Source of the DNA: Stackebrandtia endophytica
Lineage (GTDB): Bacteria > Actinomycetota > Actinomycetes > Mycobacteriales > Micromonosporaceae
Assembly (NCBI RefSeq): GCF_006716355.1
Contig: NZ_VFOW01000001.1
Span: 496,001 to 560,000, forward strand
DNA length: 64,000 nucleotides
Reading direction: 5' to 3'
The translations under genes were made by a program, and so were the position numbers. This document shows, one piece after another, positions 39,513 to 47,904 of the stretch; positions within the stretch are counted from its first letter, which is position 1; each line of letters opens with the position of its first letter. The notes below the pieces were generated by a model. It was not told where the DNA came from and did no database searches. It saw nothing but the letters and a program-made list of their open reading frames with translations.

Positions 39513-41402
39513 TTGAACGCCCTCCTGCGCCTCAGCGCCCACGCCGTGGTGACCGGCGATCCATCGCGGTTGTTCGGTGTCGATATGAAAGAGCGCTTCT
39601 TCTTCCATCACCGTCAACACCCCAGCGACAGCGAAGTCCGATCCTGGATGCGTAGCTTCCCGGCGCTTGCACGAGACCTCGTCGATGCCGGTCGTGGGCA
39701 CGTCGAGATGCAATTCGAGTACGAGATGCCACGCAACAGCAAACGCGCCGACGTACTGCTCTCCGGTGTCCACCCTCAAACCGGCGCCGACAGTCACGTC
39801 GTGGTGGAACTCAAACAGTGGGGCGAGGCCATGGTCGTGGACCATTCGGACACGCTGGTCTCGGTTCCCCACATGCCCAAGCCGCATCTTCATCCGGTCG
39901 TCCAGGCTCGTGCCTACTGCGAGTTCCTCGCGGCGCACAAGCCGCTCTTCAGTTCCACCAACACCAATCTGGAGGGTGTCGCCTACCTCCACAATGCTGC
40001 CGACAGCGCCGTATCGAGCCTGTACTACCTCCCCGCCGACCGATATGGACGATTGTTCACGAAGGACACCCGTGGGGCGCTCCTGTCCTATCTCGGATCG
40101 GTGTTTGCTCCCGAAGATGGCGCCCGGGCCGCCGATACGCTGGCGAAGAGTCCCAGCAGACCCACCAGGAAATACATGGAGTTCGCTGCGCCGGTGGTGA
40201 AACACCGAGACCACTTCGTCCTGCTCGACGAGCAACGACTGGCCTACGAACTGGTGATGCGAGCGGCCGAGAAGTCACAAGCCGGCGATCACAAGGAGAT
40301 CGTGATCGTCACCGGTGGGCCCGGCAGCGGCAAGAGCGCGATCGCGCTTCAGCTGTTGGCCGACATGATGGAGCGCGAATGGCCGGTCGAGCTGGCAACC
40401 GGGTCACGCTCCTTCACAACGACACTGCGCCGGTTCGTCGGCCGAGGCAGCAAACAGGTTCAAGCCTTGTTCACCTACTTCAACAGCTATCTGAAGGCGG
40501 ACAAGAACGCTTTGAGTGTGCTCATCTGTGATGAGGCGCATCGGATTCGCGAAGTGTCACACAATCGGTTCACCAAACGTCACGACATAACCAAACGACC
40601 CCAGGTCGACGAATTGATCGACGCGGCACGGGTGCCGGTATTTCTGTTGGACGAGCACCAAGTGGTGAAACCCGGTGAGATCGGAACCGTCGCGGCGATC
40701 CGGGCACATGCGGCCGCCAAGGGGCTGGAGGTCAGTGAAGTCCCATTGGACGGACAGTTCCGATGTGGCGGCAGCAAGGCCTACGAGGACTGGGTGCTGC
40801 GGCTCCTCGATCTCGAACCGGGTGGGCCGGTCTCCTGGCCAGGCGACGATGATTTCGAGCTGGTGGTCGTGGACAGTCCCGAGGAGTTGGAATCCATCAC
40901 CAGGGCTCGTCACGAGGAGGGATCGACAGCACGGATGGCCGCCGGCTACTGCTGGGAATGGAGCACTCCGGCCAACGGTGTATTGCAGGCAGACGTCAAG
41001 ATCGGTGGTTGGCATCGACCGTGGAACGTCAAGGGGGAACGCAAGGTCGGCGACGCCCCACCGAGCCCATTGTGGGCAACCGACCCGGCCGGGTTCGATC
41101 AGATCGGTTGTGTCTACACCGCCCAAGGGTTCGAATACGACTGGAACGGGGTCATCCTCGGCCCCGACATCGTGGTCAAGGACGGACGCCTGACGACCGT
41201 GCGCAGTGAGAACAAGGATCCGGCGTTCCGCTTCAAGACCATCCCCGATGACCTGGTTGACCAGCACATCCGCAACATCTACAAGGTCCTGTTGACCCGA
41301 GGCATGAAGGGGACGGCGATCTACGCCGTAGACCCCGACACCCGCAAATTCCTCATGGAGCTGGCGACCACCGGTGAGGCGGCCGCCCCGGCCGCTCCCT
41401 GA
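39513..41402 (+). CDS. DUF2075 protein: PD-(D/E)XK-like nuclease fused to SF1-like helicase
   Basis: The 629-residue protein has an N-terminal domain with FEYEMPRNSKRADVLLSG followed by VVVELKQWG; the D, E and K spacing resembles a PD-(D/E)XK nuclease. From about residue 265 comes the P-loop ATPase: GGPGSGKSAIA (Walker A), VLICDEAHR (Walker B), LDGQFRCGG (motif III/IV region) and a C-terminal CVYTAQGFEYDWNGV. This is the DUF2075 pattern, found in stand-alone helicases of accessory regions. The start is TTG 39513 with AGGGG upstream. A role in defence or repair is inferred. Confidence 0.85.
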   Translation: MNALLRLSAHAVVTGDPSRLFGVDMKERFFFHHRQHPSDSEVRSWMRSFPALARDLVDAGRGHVEMQFEYEMPRNSKRADVLLSGVHPQTGADSHVVVELKQWGEAMVVDHSDTLVSVPHMPKPHLHPVVQARAYCEFLAAHKPLFSSTNTNLEGVAYLHNAADSAVSSLYYLPADRYGRLFTKDTRGALLSYLGSVFAPEDGARAADTLAKSPSRPTRKYMEFAAPVVKHRDHFVLLDEQRLAYELVMRAAEKSQAGDHKEIVIVTGGPGSGKSAIALQLLADMMEREWPVELATGSRSFTTTLRRFVGRGSKQVQALFTYFNSYLKADKNALSVLICDEAHRIREVSHNRFTKRHDITKRPQVDELIDAARVPVFLLDEHQVVKPGEIGTVAAIRAHAAAKGLEVSEVPLDGQFRCGGSKAYEDWVLRLLDLEPGGPVSWPGDDDFELVVVDSPEELESITRARHEEGSTARMAAGYCWEWSTPANGVLQADVKIGGWHRPWNVKGERKVGDAPPSPLWATDPAGFDQIGCVYTAQGFEYDWNGVILGPDIVVKDGRLTTVRSENKDPAFRFKTIPDDLVDQHIRNIYKVLLTRGMKGTAIYAVDPDTRKFLMELATTGEAAAPAAP

Positions 41403-41438
41403 CCGGTACAGACGGAGACGCTTGATGCCTTCGAACTC

Positions 41439-41479
41439 GATGGAGGGAGCACGGCCTTTACCGCCGTACTCCCTCCATC
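41439..41479. terminator. Bidirectional terminator after the DUF2075 gene
   Basis: GATGGAGGGAG-C-ACGGC (41439-41455) pairs with 41463-41479 with a single internal mismatch, giving 16 of 17 pairs around a 7-nt loop. It lies between convergent stops at 41402 and 41491. Confidence 0.7.
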
Positions 41480-41490
41480 CGACTCATCGA

Positions 41491-41967
41491 CTAGGTCAGA
41501 ATCATCTGCACAACGGGCATCGCCACGGCTGCGAACGCGCTGAAGATCGTCGCCACCAGCATGGTGATGTCATAGGCGGGGTGCTCCAGTTTGCCGGGTT
41601 TGGGCGCCGGCTCCGGTTCAGCGGGGGCTCCCATCCACGCCTTCTGCATGTGTTGCCGGGGGTGCTTGAGTCCCAGGTGATTGACGAGTGCCTCCATCTT
41701 GAGTCCCTTGTGGTATTTCTTGCAGCCGCGCAGTTCTCCGGGAGCCGCCAGCCGACACGGCTGTCCCTGGTATGTGATGTAACCGCACCGGGTACTTCGA
41801 AGGAACAGAACCCAGGCGCCCAGTACCGCTATCGCGATGGTTGCGACTTGAGCGAACGTCCACCAGTGACCTTTCCGGATCATCTCCAACAGAAACAGCG
41901 TCACGAAACCCACCGCGATCAGAATCGGTGTCGTCGTGGATGTCTTCTTCGAGCGACGTCGAGCCAT
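41491..41967 (-). CDS. Small membrane protein of unknown function
   Basis: The 158-residue protein has a basic N-terminus, two membrane helices (about 14-30 and 40-56), a soluble loop with two cysteines (RCGYITYQGQPCR) and a third cysteine in RGCKKYHKGLKMEAL, then a C-terminal hydrophobic helix (about 134-157). The Cys/His content of the loop could bind metal. No family recognised. It is convergent with the DUF2075 gene. Confidence 0.65.
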   Translation of the reverse strand: MARRRSKKTSTTTPILIAVGFVTLFLLEMIRKGHWWTFAQVATIAIAVLGAWVLFLRSTRCGYITYQGQPCRLAAPGELRGCKKYHKGLKMEALVNHLGLKHPRQHMQKAWMGAPAEPEPAPKPGKLEHPAYDITMLVATIFSAFAAVAMPVVQMILT

Positions 41968-42325
41968 GATGCATCCCCCACATCAGACAGTTGTGACTTC
42001 GGGCATCAGGTAGCCGCCGAATCCCGCACCCCCAAGGCACTTCGGCGCGGCTACCTGGCCCAACACGCTAACGACCACAATCCATTGCGTTAAGCGACCA
42101 GTCGGATACCAGACATTCCTCTTGCGCAACAGTGGATCCCACCATCGGGAACGATCATCCCAGCACCAAATAGCGCGCACCAGCCCGGAAACGGCCCCCG
42201 CAGATACTTTCAAACCTTGCCAACAAGAATCAACCATTCGACGAGAGACCCCAAAAACCTTAAAGGACCCTCCACAATCACCCCATGCCGCAGCGCAAGC
42301 TTTTAGCGCGAGCATGACAATACAA
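41968..42325. other. AT-richer intergenic region before tetR, no gene recognised
   Basis: This gap, read from the small membrane protein to the tetR promoter, has a clear AT-rich stretch (about 42,060-42,320) with A- and T-runs. It ends in a textbook promoter. No coding frame or mobile-element end was recognised. Confidence 0.4.
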
Positions 42326-42354
42326 TTGACTTGGTTCACATACATGCGTACTGT
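42326..42354 (+). promoter_or_regulatory. Consensus housekeeping promoter of tetR, leaderless
   Basis: TTGACT (42326-42331), 17 nt, TACTGT (42349-42354), 6 nt, ATG 42361. This is the best match to a vegetative sigma factor promoter in the window. TACATGCGTA within the spacer is nearly palindromic and could be the TetR operator. Confidence 0.7.
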
Positions 42355-42360
42355 CTAGCC

Positions 42361-43026
42361 ATGCCACCGTACAGCAGCGACCGGCCCGCCTCCGATCTCA
42401 CGTCACGAGCACGCATCAGGGATGCGGCGCTGGTTCAATTCGCCGAACGCGGCTTCAGCGGTACGTCGCTGCGGAGCATCGCCGAAGCAGCCGAGGTCTC
42501 GTTGGGGGCGGTGCAGCATCACTTCGCCTCAAAAGAAGCACTGCGAGAAGCCTGCGACGCATTGGTCGTCGAGGCGTTCGGCCATCGGCTGACCCGTAGC
42601 GCAGCAGATGGAACACTGGGGGACGCCGGCTTCATGGCCGAGCTGTACGACACCAGCGGGCCAATGTTGCGCTATCTCGCCCGCGCCCTCATCGACGGCT
42701 CCCCCGCGGCGGCGACGGTATTCGACCAGCTGGCCGCCGGGGCGCAGACCTTCCTCAGCCACACTTGGCCCGATCGCTTCCCCACCGATTCCCCCGCCAC
42801 ACGCGATGCCGCCGCCGTCATGGCGGCCATGCACAGCGGCACGATCGTTCTGCACGGGCATATCGAACGACACTTCGGATCCGACCCGCTCGATCGCGCC
42901 CATGCCACGCGAACCGGAAACGCGATGCTCGCCCTCTACTCCGCCATGGGCGAGTTCGCCGCCTCCTCGACGGCAGAGCAGATCAGGAAATCGGCGGCCG
43001 AATACGACTCCCCTAAGGAATCATGA
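42361..43026 (+). CDS. TetR-family transcriptional regulator
   Basis: This 221-residue regulator has an N-terminal TetR helix-turn-helix (RIRDAALVQFAERGFSGTSLRSIAEAAEVSLGAVQHHF split over residues 15-55) and an all-alpha C-terminal ligand domain. ATG 42361 is 6 nt after TACTGT, so the mRNA is likely leaderless. The stop overlaps the start of the following methyltransferase as ATGA, so the two are coupled and likely autoregulated. Confidence 0.92.
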   Translation: MPPYSSDRPASDLTSRARIRDAALVQFAERGFSGTSLRSIAEAAEVSLGAVQHHFASKEALREACDALVVEAFGHRLTRSAADGTLGDAGFMAELYDTSGPMLRYLARALIDGSPAAATVFDQLAAGAQTFLSHTWPDRFPTDSPATRDAAAVMAAMHSGTIVLHGHIERHFGSDPLDRAHATRTGNAMLALYSAMGEFAASSTAEQIRKSAAEYDSPKES

Positions 43027-43865
43027 TGGCTCCGTTGAACATCGACCACCTCAGCCCGCTCCAGAAGACATTGCTGATCACGCTCAACGGCCGGGTGGTC
43101 GACGCTGCCCGAAGGCGCCCGCTTCTGTCCGATGCCAAGGCGGTCGAGCTCGCCGACAACCTCGACTACGACCTCACCACGGTGAAACTCACCTCCGGTG
43201 TGCCCGAGGCCGTAGCCATCCGCAGCAGGATGCTCGACCGCGCCGTCACCACGTTCGTCCGTGAACACCGCGACGCGGTGGTGGTGGAACTGGGCTGTGG
43301 GCTGGAAACCCGCCGTTGGCGGCTCACCGCGTCTCAGGACGCACTATGGCGCGAGGTCGACTGGTACGACGTGGACTTCCCCGAGGTCGTCGAGCTTCGG
43401 GAGAAACTGATGTCGGAAACCGAGCGAGGGCACTCCGTCGGCGTCTCGCTGCTAGATCCCTCATGGACCGACACGATTCCCAAGGACCGGCCCGCCGTCA
43501 TCGTCTCCGACGGCGTGCTGGGCTTCCTCTCCGAGGACGAGAATCGCCGAATCCTGCGTCGCATTACCGACCACTTCCCCCGGGGGCAGCTCGTCTTCAA
43601 TGCCTACACGAGATTCACCGCGCGAATGAACGGGCGGTTCACCAAGGTGGTCGGTATGCCGGCGGACTTTCAGGGCTATGGCATCGCCGACCCCACGGAC
43701 ATCGTCGCGCTCGACCCGGCCTTGACCTACATCGACGAACAGTTCGGTGATGCCGCGCCCGAACGGGATCAACTCAACCTCGCTTACCGGCTGCTGGCCC
43801 AGGTGTTCGCGAACTGGCGCGGCCAAGCTCGCCGCGGAGTATGGATTGTCCGGTATCGGTTCTGA
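43023..43865 (+). CDS. SAM-dependent methyltransferase of the leucine carboxyl methyltransferase/TcmP type
   Basis: This 280-residue protein matches the LCM family: N-terminal LSPLQKTLLITLNGRVVDA, SAM loop VVVELGCGLETR, YDVDFPEVVELR and a later VSDGVLGFLSEDENRRIL. Bacterial members methylate small-molecule carboxyl or hydroxyl groups, often in polyketide pathways. It is translationally coupled to the TetR regulator upstream, suggesting control by its own substrate or product. No biosynthesis cluster is present. Confidence 0.88.
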   Translation: MMAPLNIDHLSPLQKTLLITLNGRVVDAARRRPLLSDAKAVELADNLDYDLTTVKLTSGVPEAVAIRSRMLDRAVTTFVREHRDAVVVELGCGLETRRWRLTASQDALWREVDWYDVDFPEVVELREKLMSETERGHSVGVSLLDPSWTDTIPKDRPAVIVSDGVLGFLSEDENRRILRRITDHFPRGQLVFNAYTRFTARMNGRFTKVVGMPADFQGYGIADPTDIVALDPALTYIDEQFGDAAPERDQLNLAYRLLAQVFANWRGQARRGVWIVRYRF

Positions 43866-43881
43866 CCAAGGATTCGAGTGG

Positions 43882-44061
43882 TCAACTCCGCAGTTGCTCA
43901 ACCACCGCGCGCCAGTCGGTCACGGTGATGGCCAAGACTCCGTCCCCCGGGCGTTTGCTGTCACGAACGGCGACGTGCCCAGCGGTCAAAGCGACTTCGA
44001 CGCAGTTGCCGTTTTCGGCAGAGCGACTACTTCTACGCCAGATCGGTTCTTCTAGTCTCAT
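43882..44061 (-). CDS. DUF397 protein
   Basis: A 59-residue DUF397 protein with the family pattern: start EEPIWRRSSRSAENGNCVEVA, then VAVRDSKRPG and a C-terminal TDWRAVVEQLR. Its ATG (44061) overlaps the stop of the XRE gene as ATGA. DUF397 proteins are commonly paired with XRE/DUF5753 regulators in actinobacteria; in Streptomyces such pairs (for example BldB/WhiJ-type) influence development. Confidence 0.92.
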   Translation of the reverse strand: MRLEEPIWRRSSRSAENGNCVEVALTAGHVAVRDSKRPGDGVLAITVTDWRAVVEQLRS

Positions 44062-44906
44062 GTCTCCCTCCTCAACGTCCTGAGGAAATCGCGTGTGGCT
44101 TCATCCGAGAGTGCCGCCGCTGAGAGGTGCTGCCCGGCCTCACGATATGACCTAAGGGTATCCGCGGATCGGGAATACCTGGCACCGCCGAATACCTCGG
44201 CATAGGCAACGCTATCCATATCGGCAAACCCAAACAGCACATGCTGCGGCGCGGTCATCGCCGCGTGAAGTTCTCGCCTGAGTGGCAGAATTCTTACTCG
44301 AATGTTGTCGAGATCGGTTAGGTCCAATATGGCCTGAAGCTGATCTCGCATGATCGTTCGATCGCTGGGCATCCGATGCAACACCGCCTCTTCGATCACC
44401 ACGTCATAGGTTGAACCCGCTTGCTCCGTCAACCGACGACCCCGCTGCACCCGCAGCTCAACGTGCCGTTCGATATCAGCAGGGCGAACCATGGTGCCCA
44501 CCGATGTGATGGCACGGGCATAGTCGGCTGTCTGAAGTAGACCGGGTACCGCAGACGGTTCATATGCCGATATGGAAACGGCCATCCCCTCAAGTCCCAG
44601 GAACAGGCCGAACCAATCCGGCACGATCGACGCCCATGGGTTCCACCACGGGCGCCCCCGGGGACGCGTGGCGTAGCCCGTCAACCGCGCAATGTCAGCA
44701 TCGGAGGCACGACAGGCCAGAAGAATCCGCTCCAGTTCATCCGGACTGACGTTGTAGGTTCCGCGTTCAAGCTGGCCGAGTTTCGGCTTCGATATTTCCG
44801 TTACAGCAGCGAGCTCCGCGAGGGACATGTGCGCACTCTCGCGGATCGATGCAACCTCGCCGCCCAGCAACCAGCGCTGCGCCCCCGGATCACGCCATGA
44901 GTCCAT
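44058..44906 (-). CDS. XRE-family regulator with DUF5753 domain
   Basis: A 282-residue regulator: an N-terminal Cro/C1-type helix-turn-helix (about 15-70, with MSLAELAAVTEISKPKLGQLE) and a C-terminal DUF5753 domain starting near GLEGMAVSISAYEPSAVPGLLQT and including IRVRILPL. ATG 44906 has GGAGGG 5 nt upstream; the preceding in-frame TTG is an alternative. It forms a unit with the DUF397 gene and is divergent from an unknown gene at 45055. A perfect palindrome lies between them. Confidence 0.92.
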   Translation of the reverse strand: MDSWRDPGAQRWLLGGEVASIRESAHMSLAELAAVTEISKPKLGQLERGTYNVSPDELERILLACRASDADIARLTGYATRPRGRPWWNPWASIVPDWFGLFLGLEGMAVSISAYEPSAVPGLLQTADYARAITSVGTMVRPADIERHVELRVQRGRRLTEQAGSTYDVVIEEAVLHRMPSDRTIMRDQLQAILDLTDLDNIRVRILPLRRELHAAMTAPQHVLFGFADMDSVAYAEVFGGARYSRSADTLRSYREAGQHLSAAALSDEATRDFLRTLRRET

Positions 44907-44998
44907 CAACCCTCCTCAAACTCACCAATTCTCGCGCATCGCTATTTGGCCGTCGCCTACGACTCAATGTGTCAAGTATCCGACAGGCGCGATGGCTT

Positions 44999-45012
44999 TA
45001 GAGACGTCTCTA
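44999..45012. promoter_or_regulatory. Perfect 14-bp palindrome between XRE and the divergent gene
   Basis: TAGAGACGTCTCTA is a perfect dyad. It ends 6 nt before TACACT (45019-45024), a likely -10 for the gene at 45055. Its place matches a repressor operator, the likely ligand being the adjacent XRE protein. Confidence 0.55.
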
Positions 45013-45054
45013 GTTTCGTACACTACACACAACACTGCTCCACGGAGGGATGCC

Positions 45055-45396
45055 ATGGACCGTCAAGAACAGCTCACCAACGAAGCAACCAACGGAACGC
45101 CACCAACACCACCTCCCACCTACGACAGTCCCGAGTGGAATGCTGCGGTGGGGCGCATGGTGAAATCGCTGGCCCCTCGCCGGTTCAGCGTCATCGGGCA
45201 TGACGATGTCACCCGAAACTCCGCGATACTGGCGTGGGGGTTCGATTACGGCGGCGGGGAGGTTCTCGTCGAATCGGCACGTGACGAACGCCGCTGGAGC
45301 GTCTACTCCCCCACTGAGATCGACAAGTACTTTCCCTGCCCGATCACCGGACGCGTCGAAATCTACTGGATCGACCAACCACCGACCGCCGGCTGA
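45055..45396 (+). CDS. Hypothetical protein divergent from XRE/DUF397 pair
   Basis: No family was recognised. The 113-residue protein starts with a disordered Pro/Thr-rich segment (about 1-25), followed by a compact, beta-rich part with VGRMVKSLAPRRFSVIGHDD and AWGFDYGGGEVLVESARDERRWSVYSPTEIDKYF in separate stretches. ATG 45055 follows GGAGGG. It shares a promoter region with the XRE/DUF397 pair and may be its target or an anti-partner. A strong hairpin follows the stop. Confidence 0.65.
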   Translation: MDRQEQLTNEATNGTPPTPPPTYDSPEWNAAVGRMVKSLAPRRFSVIGHDDVTRNSAILAWGFDYGGGEVLVESARDERRWSVYSPTEIDKYFPCPITGRVEIYWIDQPPTAG

Positions 45397-45400
45397 CCCG

Positions 45401-45445
45401 CCAACCGTCGTCGCCCGCGGTGAGGGCGTGGGCGACGACGGTTGG
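45401..45445. terminator. Terminator after 45055 gene, abutting the next promoter
   Basis: CCAACCGTCGTCGCCC (45401-45416) pairs perfectly with 45430-45445 around a 13-nt loop. The right arm ends one base before TAGCAT (45447-45452), the -10-like element 9 nt before ATG 45462, so the hairpin also occupies that gene's -35 region. Confidence 0.7.
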
Positions 45446-45461
45446 CTAGCATGGCGGTCTC

Positions 45462-45986
45462 ATGACTGATGACAGCTGGCGTCCGGCCACGGTCGCCGAA
45501 CTCAAATCGCTGGCACATCCGGTGCGGTGGCGGATTCTTCGGCTGTGCCTGGAGGACGCTCGCACCAACAAGGAGCTCGCCGACCACCTCGACCTGGCTC
45601 CGGCCACGGTGCTGCGGCACGTCCGTTCCCTGCTGGAGCACGGGTTCCTGGTGGCGGAGGAACCACGAACCGGCAAACGGGGCGCGCTGGAGCGGCCCTA
45701 TCGGGCCACCAGGTTGACGACCCGCCTGTCACTGGAGTCACCTGAACATCCCGAGTTGGCGCGCGGCATAGAGACCGCCACTCTCGACGCGCACCGCGCC
45801 GAACTGGTGGAGGCGCCGGTCGGTGCCTCCGTGATCACCAACCGCAGCCAGATCCGGTTGACCGCCAAGGATCGCGACGAGTTTCTGAGGCGGATGCACG
45901 AGCTGTGGGCCGAGTTTCACGACAGGCAGGACCCCGACGGGGAACGCCTGTCGATCATGTGGAGTCACATCTCCATGTCGGATTAG
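45462..45986 (+). CDS. ArsR-type helix-turn-helix regulator
   Basis: A 174-residue winged-helix protein. LAHPVRWRILRLCLEDARTN and LADHLDLAPATVLRHVRSL form the ArsR-like DNA-binding helices (about 13-60), followed by a C-terminal domain of about 90 residues. No metal-binding cysteines are present in the helix, so metal sensing is unlikely. It ends convergently with the S9 peptidase gene, overlapping by 4 nt. Confidence 0.85.
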   Translation: MTDDSWRPATVAELKSLAHPVRWRILRLCLEDARTNKELADHLDLAPATVLRHVRSLLEHGFLVAEEPRTGKRGALERPYRATRLTTRLSLESPEHPELARGIETATLDAHRAELVEAPVGASVITNRSQIRLTAKDRDEFLRRMHELWAEFHDRQDPDGERLSIMWSHISMSD

Positions 45987-47818
45987 GTCGTCAGATACTT
46001 CACCAGCCAGCCGACCCAGGCGGTACCGACCTTGAGTCCGTTGTCCCTGCTGCTGAATCCATGTCCTTCCTCGATCAGCAGGTACTCCACCTCACGGTCC
46101 AACTCGCGCAGTCGGTCGACGATGGCGTCGGAATGCCGTTGCGCGACTCGGACGTCGTGGACGCCCTGCACCACCAGCAGCGGTGCGGTGATCCGGTCGG
46201 CATGAGTCAGCGGGCTGTGGGCACGTAGTCGGTCGAGGTCCGCGGGGTCGTCGACGTCCCCGATCCACTCCTTCACTCTGGCGCGCCAGTACGGCGGCAC
46301 CAACGTGGCGTCCATGACCAGATCGCTCGGGCCGAACAGGTCGACCCCGCAGCGCCACAGGTTCGGCAACTGCGTGAGGCATGCCAATGTGGCCAGTCCT
46401 CCGTATGAGGCACCGCAGACTCCCAGACGGTTGGTGTCGACCCAATCGAGGGTGTCCAGATGGGCGACACCTCTCTCAACGTCTTTGATGTCGCCACCAC
46501 ACCAGTCGCGGTACACCGAACGTTGGAAGGCCGATCCGTAGCCGCTGGAGCCGCGGACGTTCGGAGCGAATACGCCGATGCCCGCGCCGAGGAGAGCCTG
46601 TGTGATGGGGTCGAATTCGTTCGCGTGCCGATGCTCGGGTCCACCGTGCAGGTAGACCACCATCGGAACCGGGCCGCTTGCCCCCTGTGGACGGTACATG
46701 AAGGCCTGTACTGGCAAACCGTCGTGACCGGCATACTCGATGGCTTCGGGTTCGACCAGGTTTCGCACCTCCAGTCCCCGAGCACAGTCGGTGACCTGCC
46801 GGACCGTGTCCTGTCGGGTGTCGAGAAGGTGAAGTTCGGGGGGCGCAGTGGCGCTGGATACGAGCGCCAGCAGCCGATCCTCGTCGATGAAGGTCAGCGC
46901 TCCGCCGCCCAGTCCGAGTTCTTCGCAGGCCGATCCCGACGGGGCTCGGTCGAGCCGACGAACGTCACCACCGTCGGAGCCTCCCGTGTAGATGTCGGAA
47001 CCGCCGTCAACCGTCACACCCCAGGCCAGCCGGTTTCCCGACGGTGACACCGCCACGTAAACCACTTCGTTGTCGGGACGGTGGAACCAGGTCAGGTCGC
47101 CGGAGCCGACATCGAGTCGGGCGAGACCAAGAAGGTCACCACCATACTCTGTGGACACGAACACGGCGGAGCCGTCGGCGGACCAACCGCCGGGCAACCA
47201 TTTGGCCCGTCCGGGTGGGGTGATGCGGCGGTTGTGCCCGGTGTCGACGTCGTGGACGTAGAGAGTGTGATCGGTGTTCTGGTGCACCTTCATGATGAGC
47301 AGCCGCGAACCGTCAGGCGACCAGTACATCGGGTAGTACCGGTCGTCACCGGTGAGGACGGTTCGAGTCCGCCCGGTGTGCAGATCGCGGATCATCACAT
47401 CGAAGACTTCGGGGTCACGTTGGTTGCTGCTGTATGCGATAAGTCGGGAATCGGGACTGTAAGGCTGTGTTCCGCTGCCGTAGGGGGTGCCGAACTCGAA
47501 TCGAGCGCCCGGCGCCTCCAGGCACCAGGTGGTCTCACCCGAGCCGGCGTCCACTTCGATGAGCCGGTAGTTCTCGGCCCCCAGCGGATCGACGCTTACC
47601 AGGATCGCGTCGCCGTCGGGACGCCAGACACAGCGAGACGGGGTGCCCGAACCGGTCGGCAACAGTGAGGCGACTGATCCGTCGAGCTGCTCACGCCACA
47701 GCCCGAGACCGTCGCCCGGATCCTTCACCACCGCCACCTCCGAACCGTCCGGATGAGGCGATACGTCCGCCAAACGAATGGGACCCAACAGATCGGCCAG
47801 GGTTACCGAGGGATTCAT
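45983..47818 (-). CDS. S9-family prolyl oligopeptidase
   Basis: A 611-residue cytoplasmic serine peptidase. The N-terminal 350 residues are a beta-propeller built of repeated TolB/WD-like blades; the C-terminal alpha/beta hydrolase carries GGPEHRHANEFDP, the nucleophile GASYGG (about Ser 460), Asp in VQGVHDVRV and His in IEEGHGFSSRDN. It should cleave short peptides. ATG 47818 was preferred over GTG 47830 because AGGTGG lies 8 nt upstream. Confidence 0.92.
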   Translation of the reverse strand: MNPSVTLADLLGPIRLADVSPHPDGSEVAVVKDPGDGLGLWREQLDGSVASLLPTGSGTPSRCVWRPDGDAILVSVDPLGAENYRLIEVDAGSGETTWCLEAPGARFEFGTPYGSGTQPYSPDSRLIAYSSNQRDPEVFDVMIRDLHTGRTRTVLTGDDRYYPMYWSPDGSRLLIMKVHQNTDHTLYVHDVDTGHNRRITPPGRAKWLPGGWSADGSAVFVSTEYGGDLLGLARLDVGSGDLTWFHRPDNEVVYVAVSPSGNRLAWGVTVDGGSDIYTGGSDGGDVRRLDRAPSGSACEELGLGGGALTFIDEDRLLALVSSATAPPELHLLDTRQDTVRQVTDCARGLEVRNLVEPEAIEYAGHDGLPVQAFMYRPQGASGPVPMVVYLHGGPEHRHANEFDPITQALLGAGIGVFAPNVRGSSGYGSAFQRSVYRDWCGGDIKDVERGVAHLDTLDWVDTNRLGVCGASYGGLATLACLTQLPNLWRCGVDLFGPSDLVMDATLVPPYWRARVKEWIGDVDDPADLDRLRAHSPLTHADRITAPLLVVQGVHDVRVAQRHSDAIVDRLRELDREVEYLLIEEGHGFSSRDNGLKVGTAWVGWLVKYLTT

Positions 47819-47904
47819 GATCACGCCCACCTAAGTGATTGCATTTTTCGAAATCAGTCGTGAGTCACGCTAACAGGTCGCAGGATTGAGCGCCACCGCG
47901 ACGA

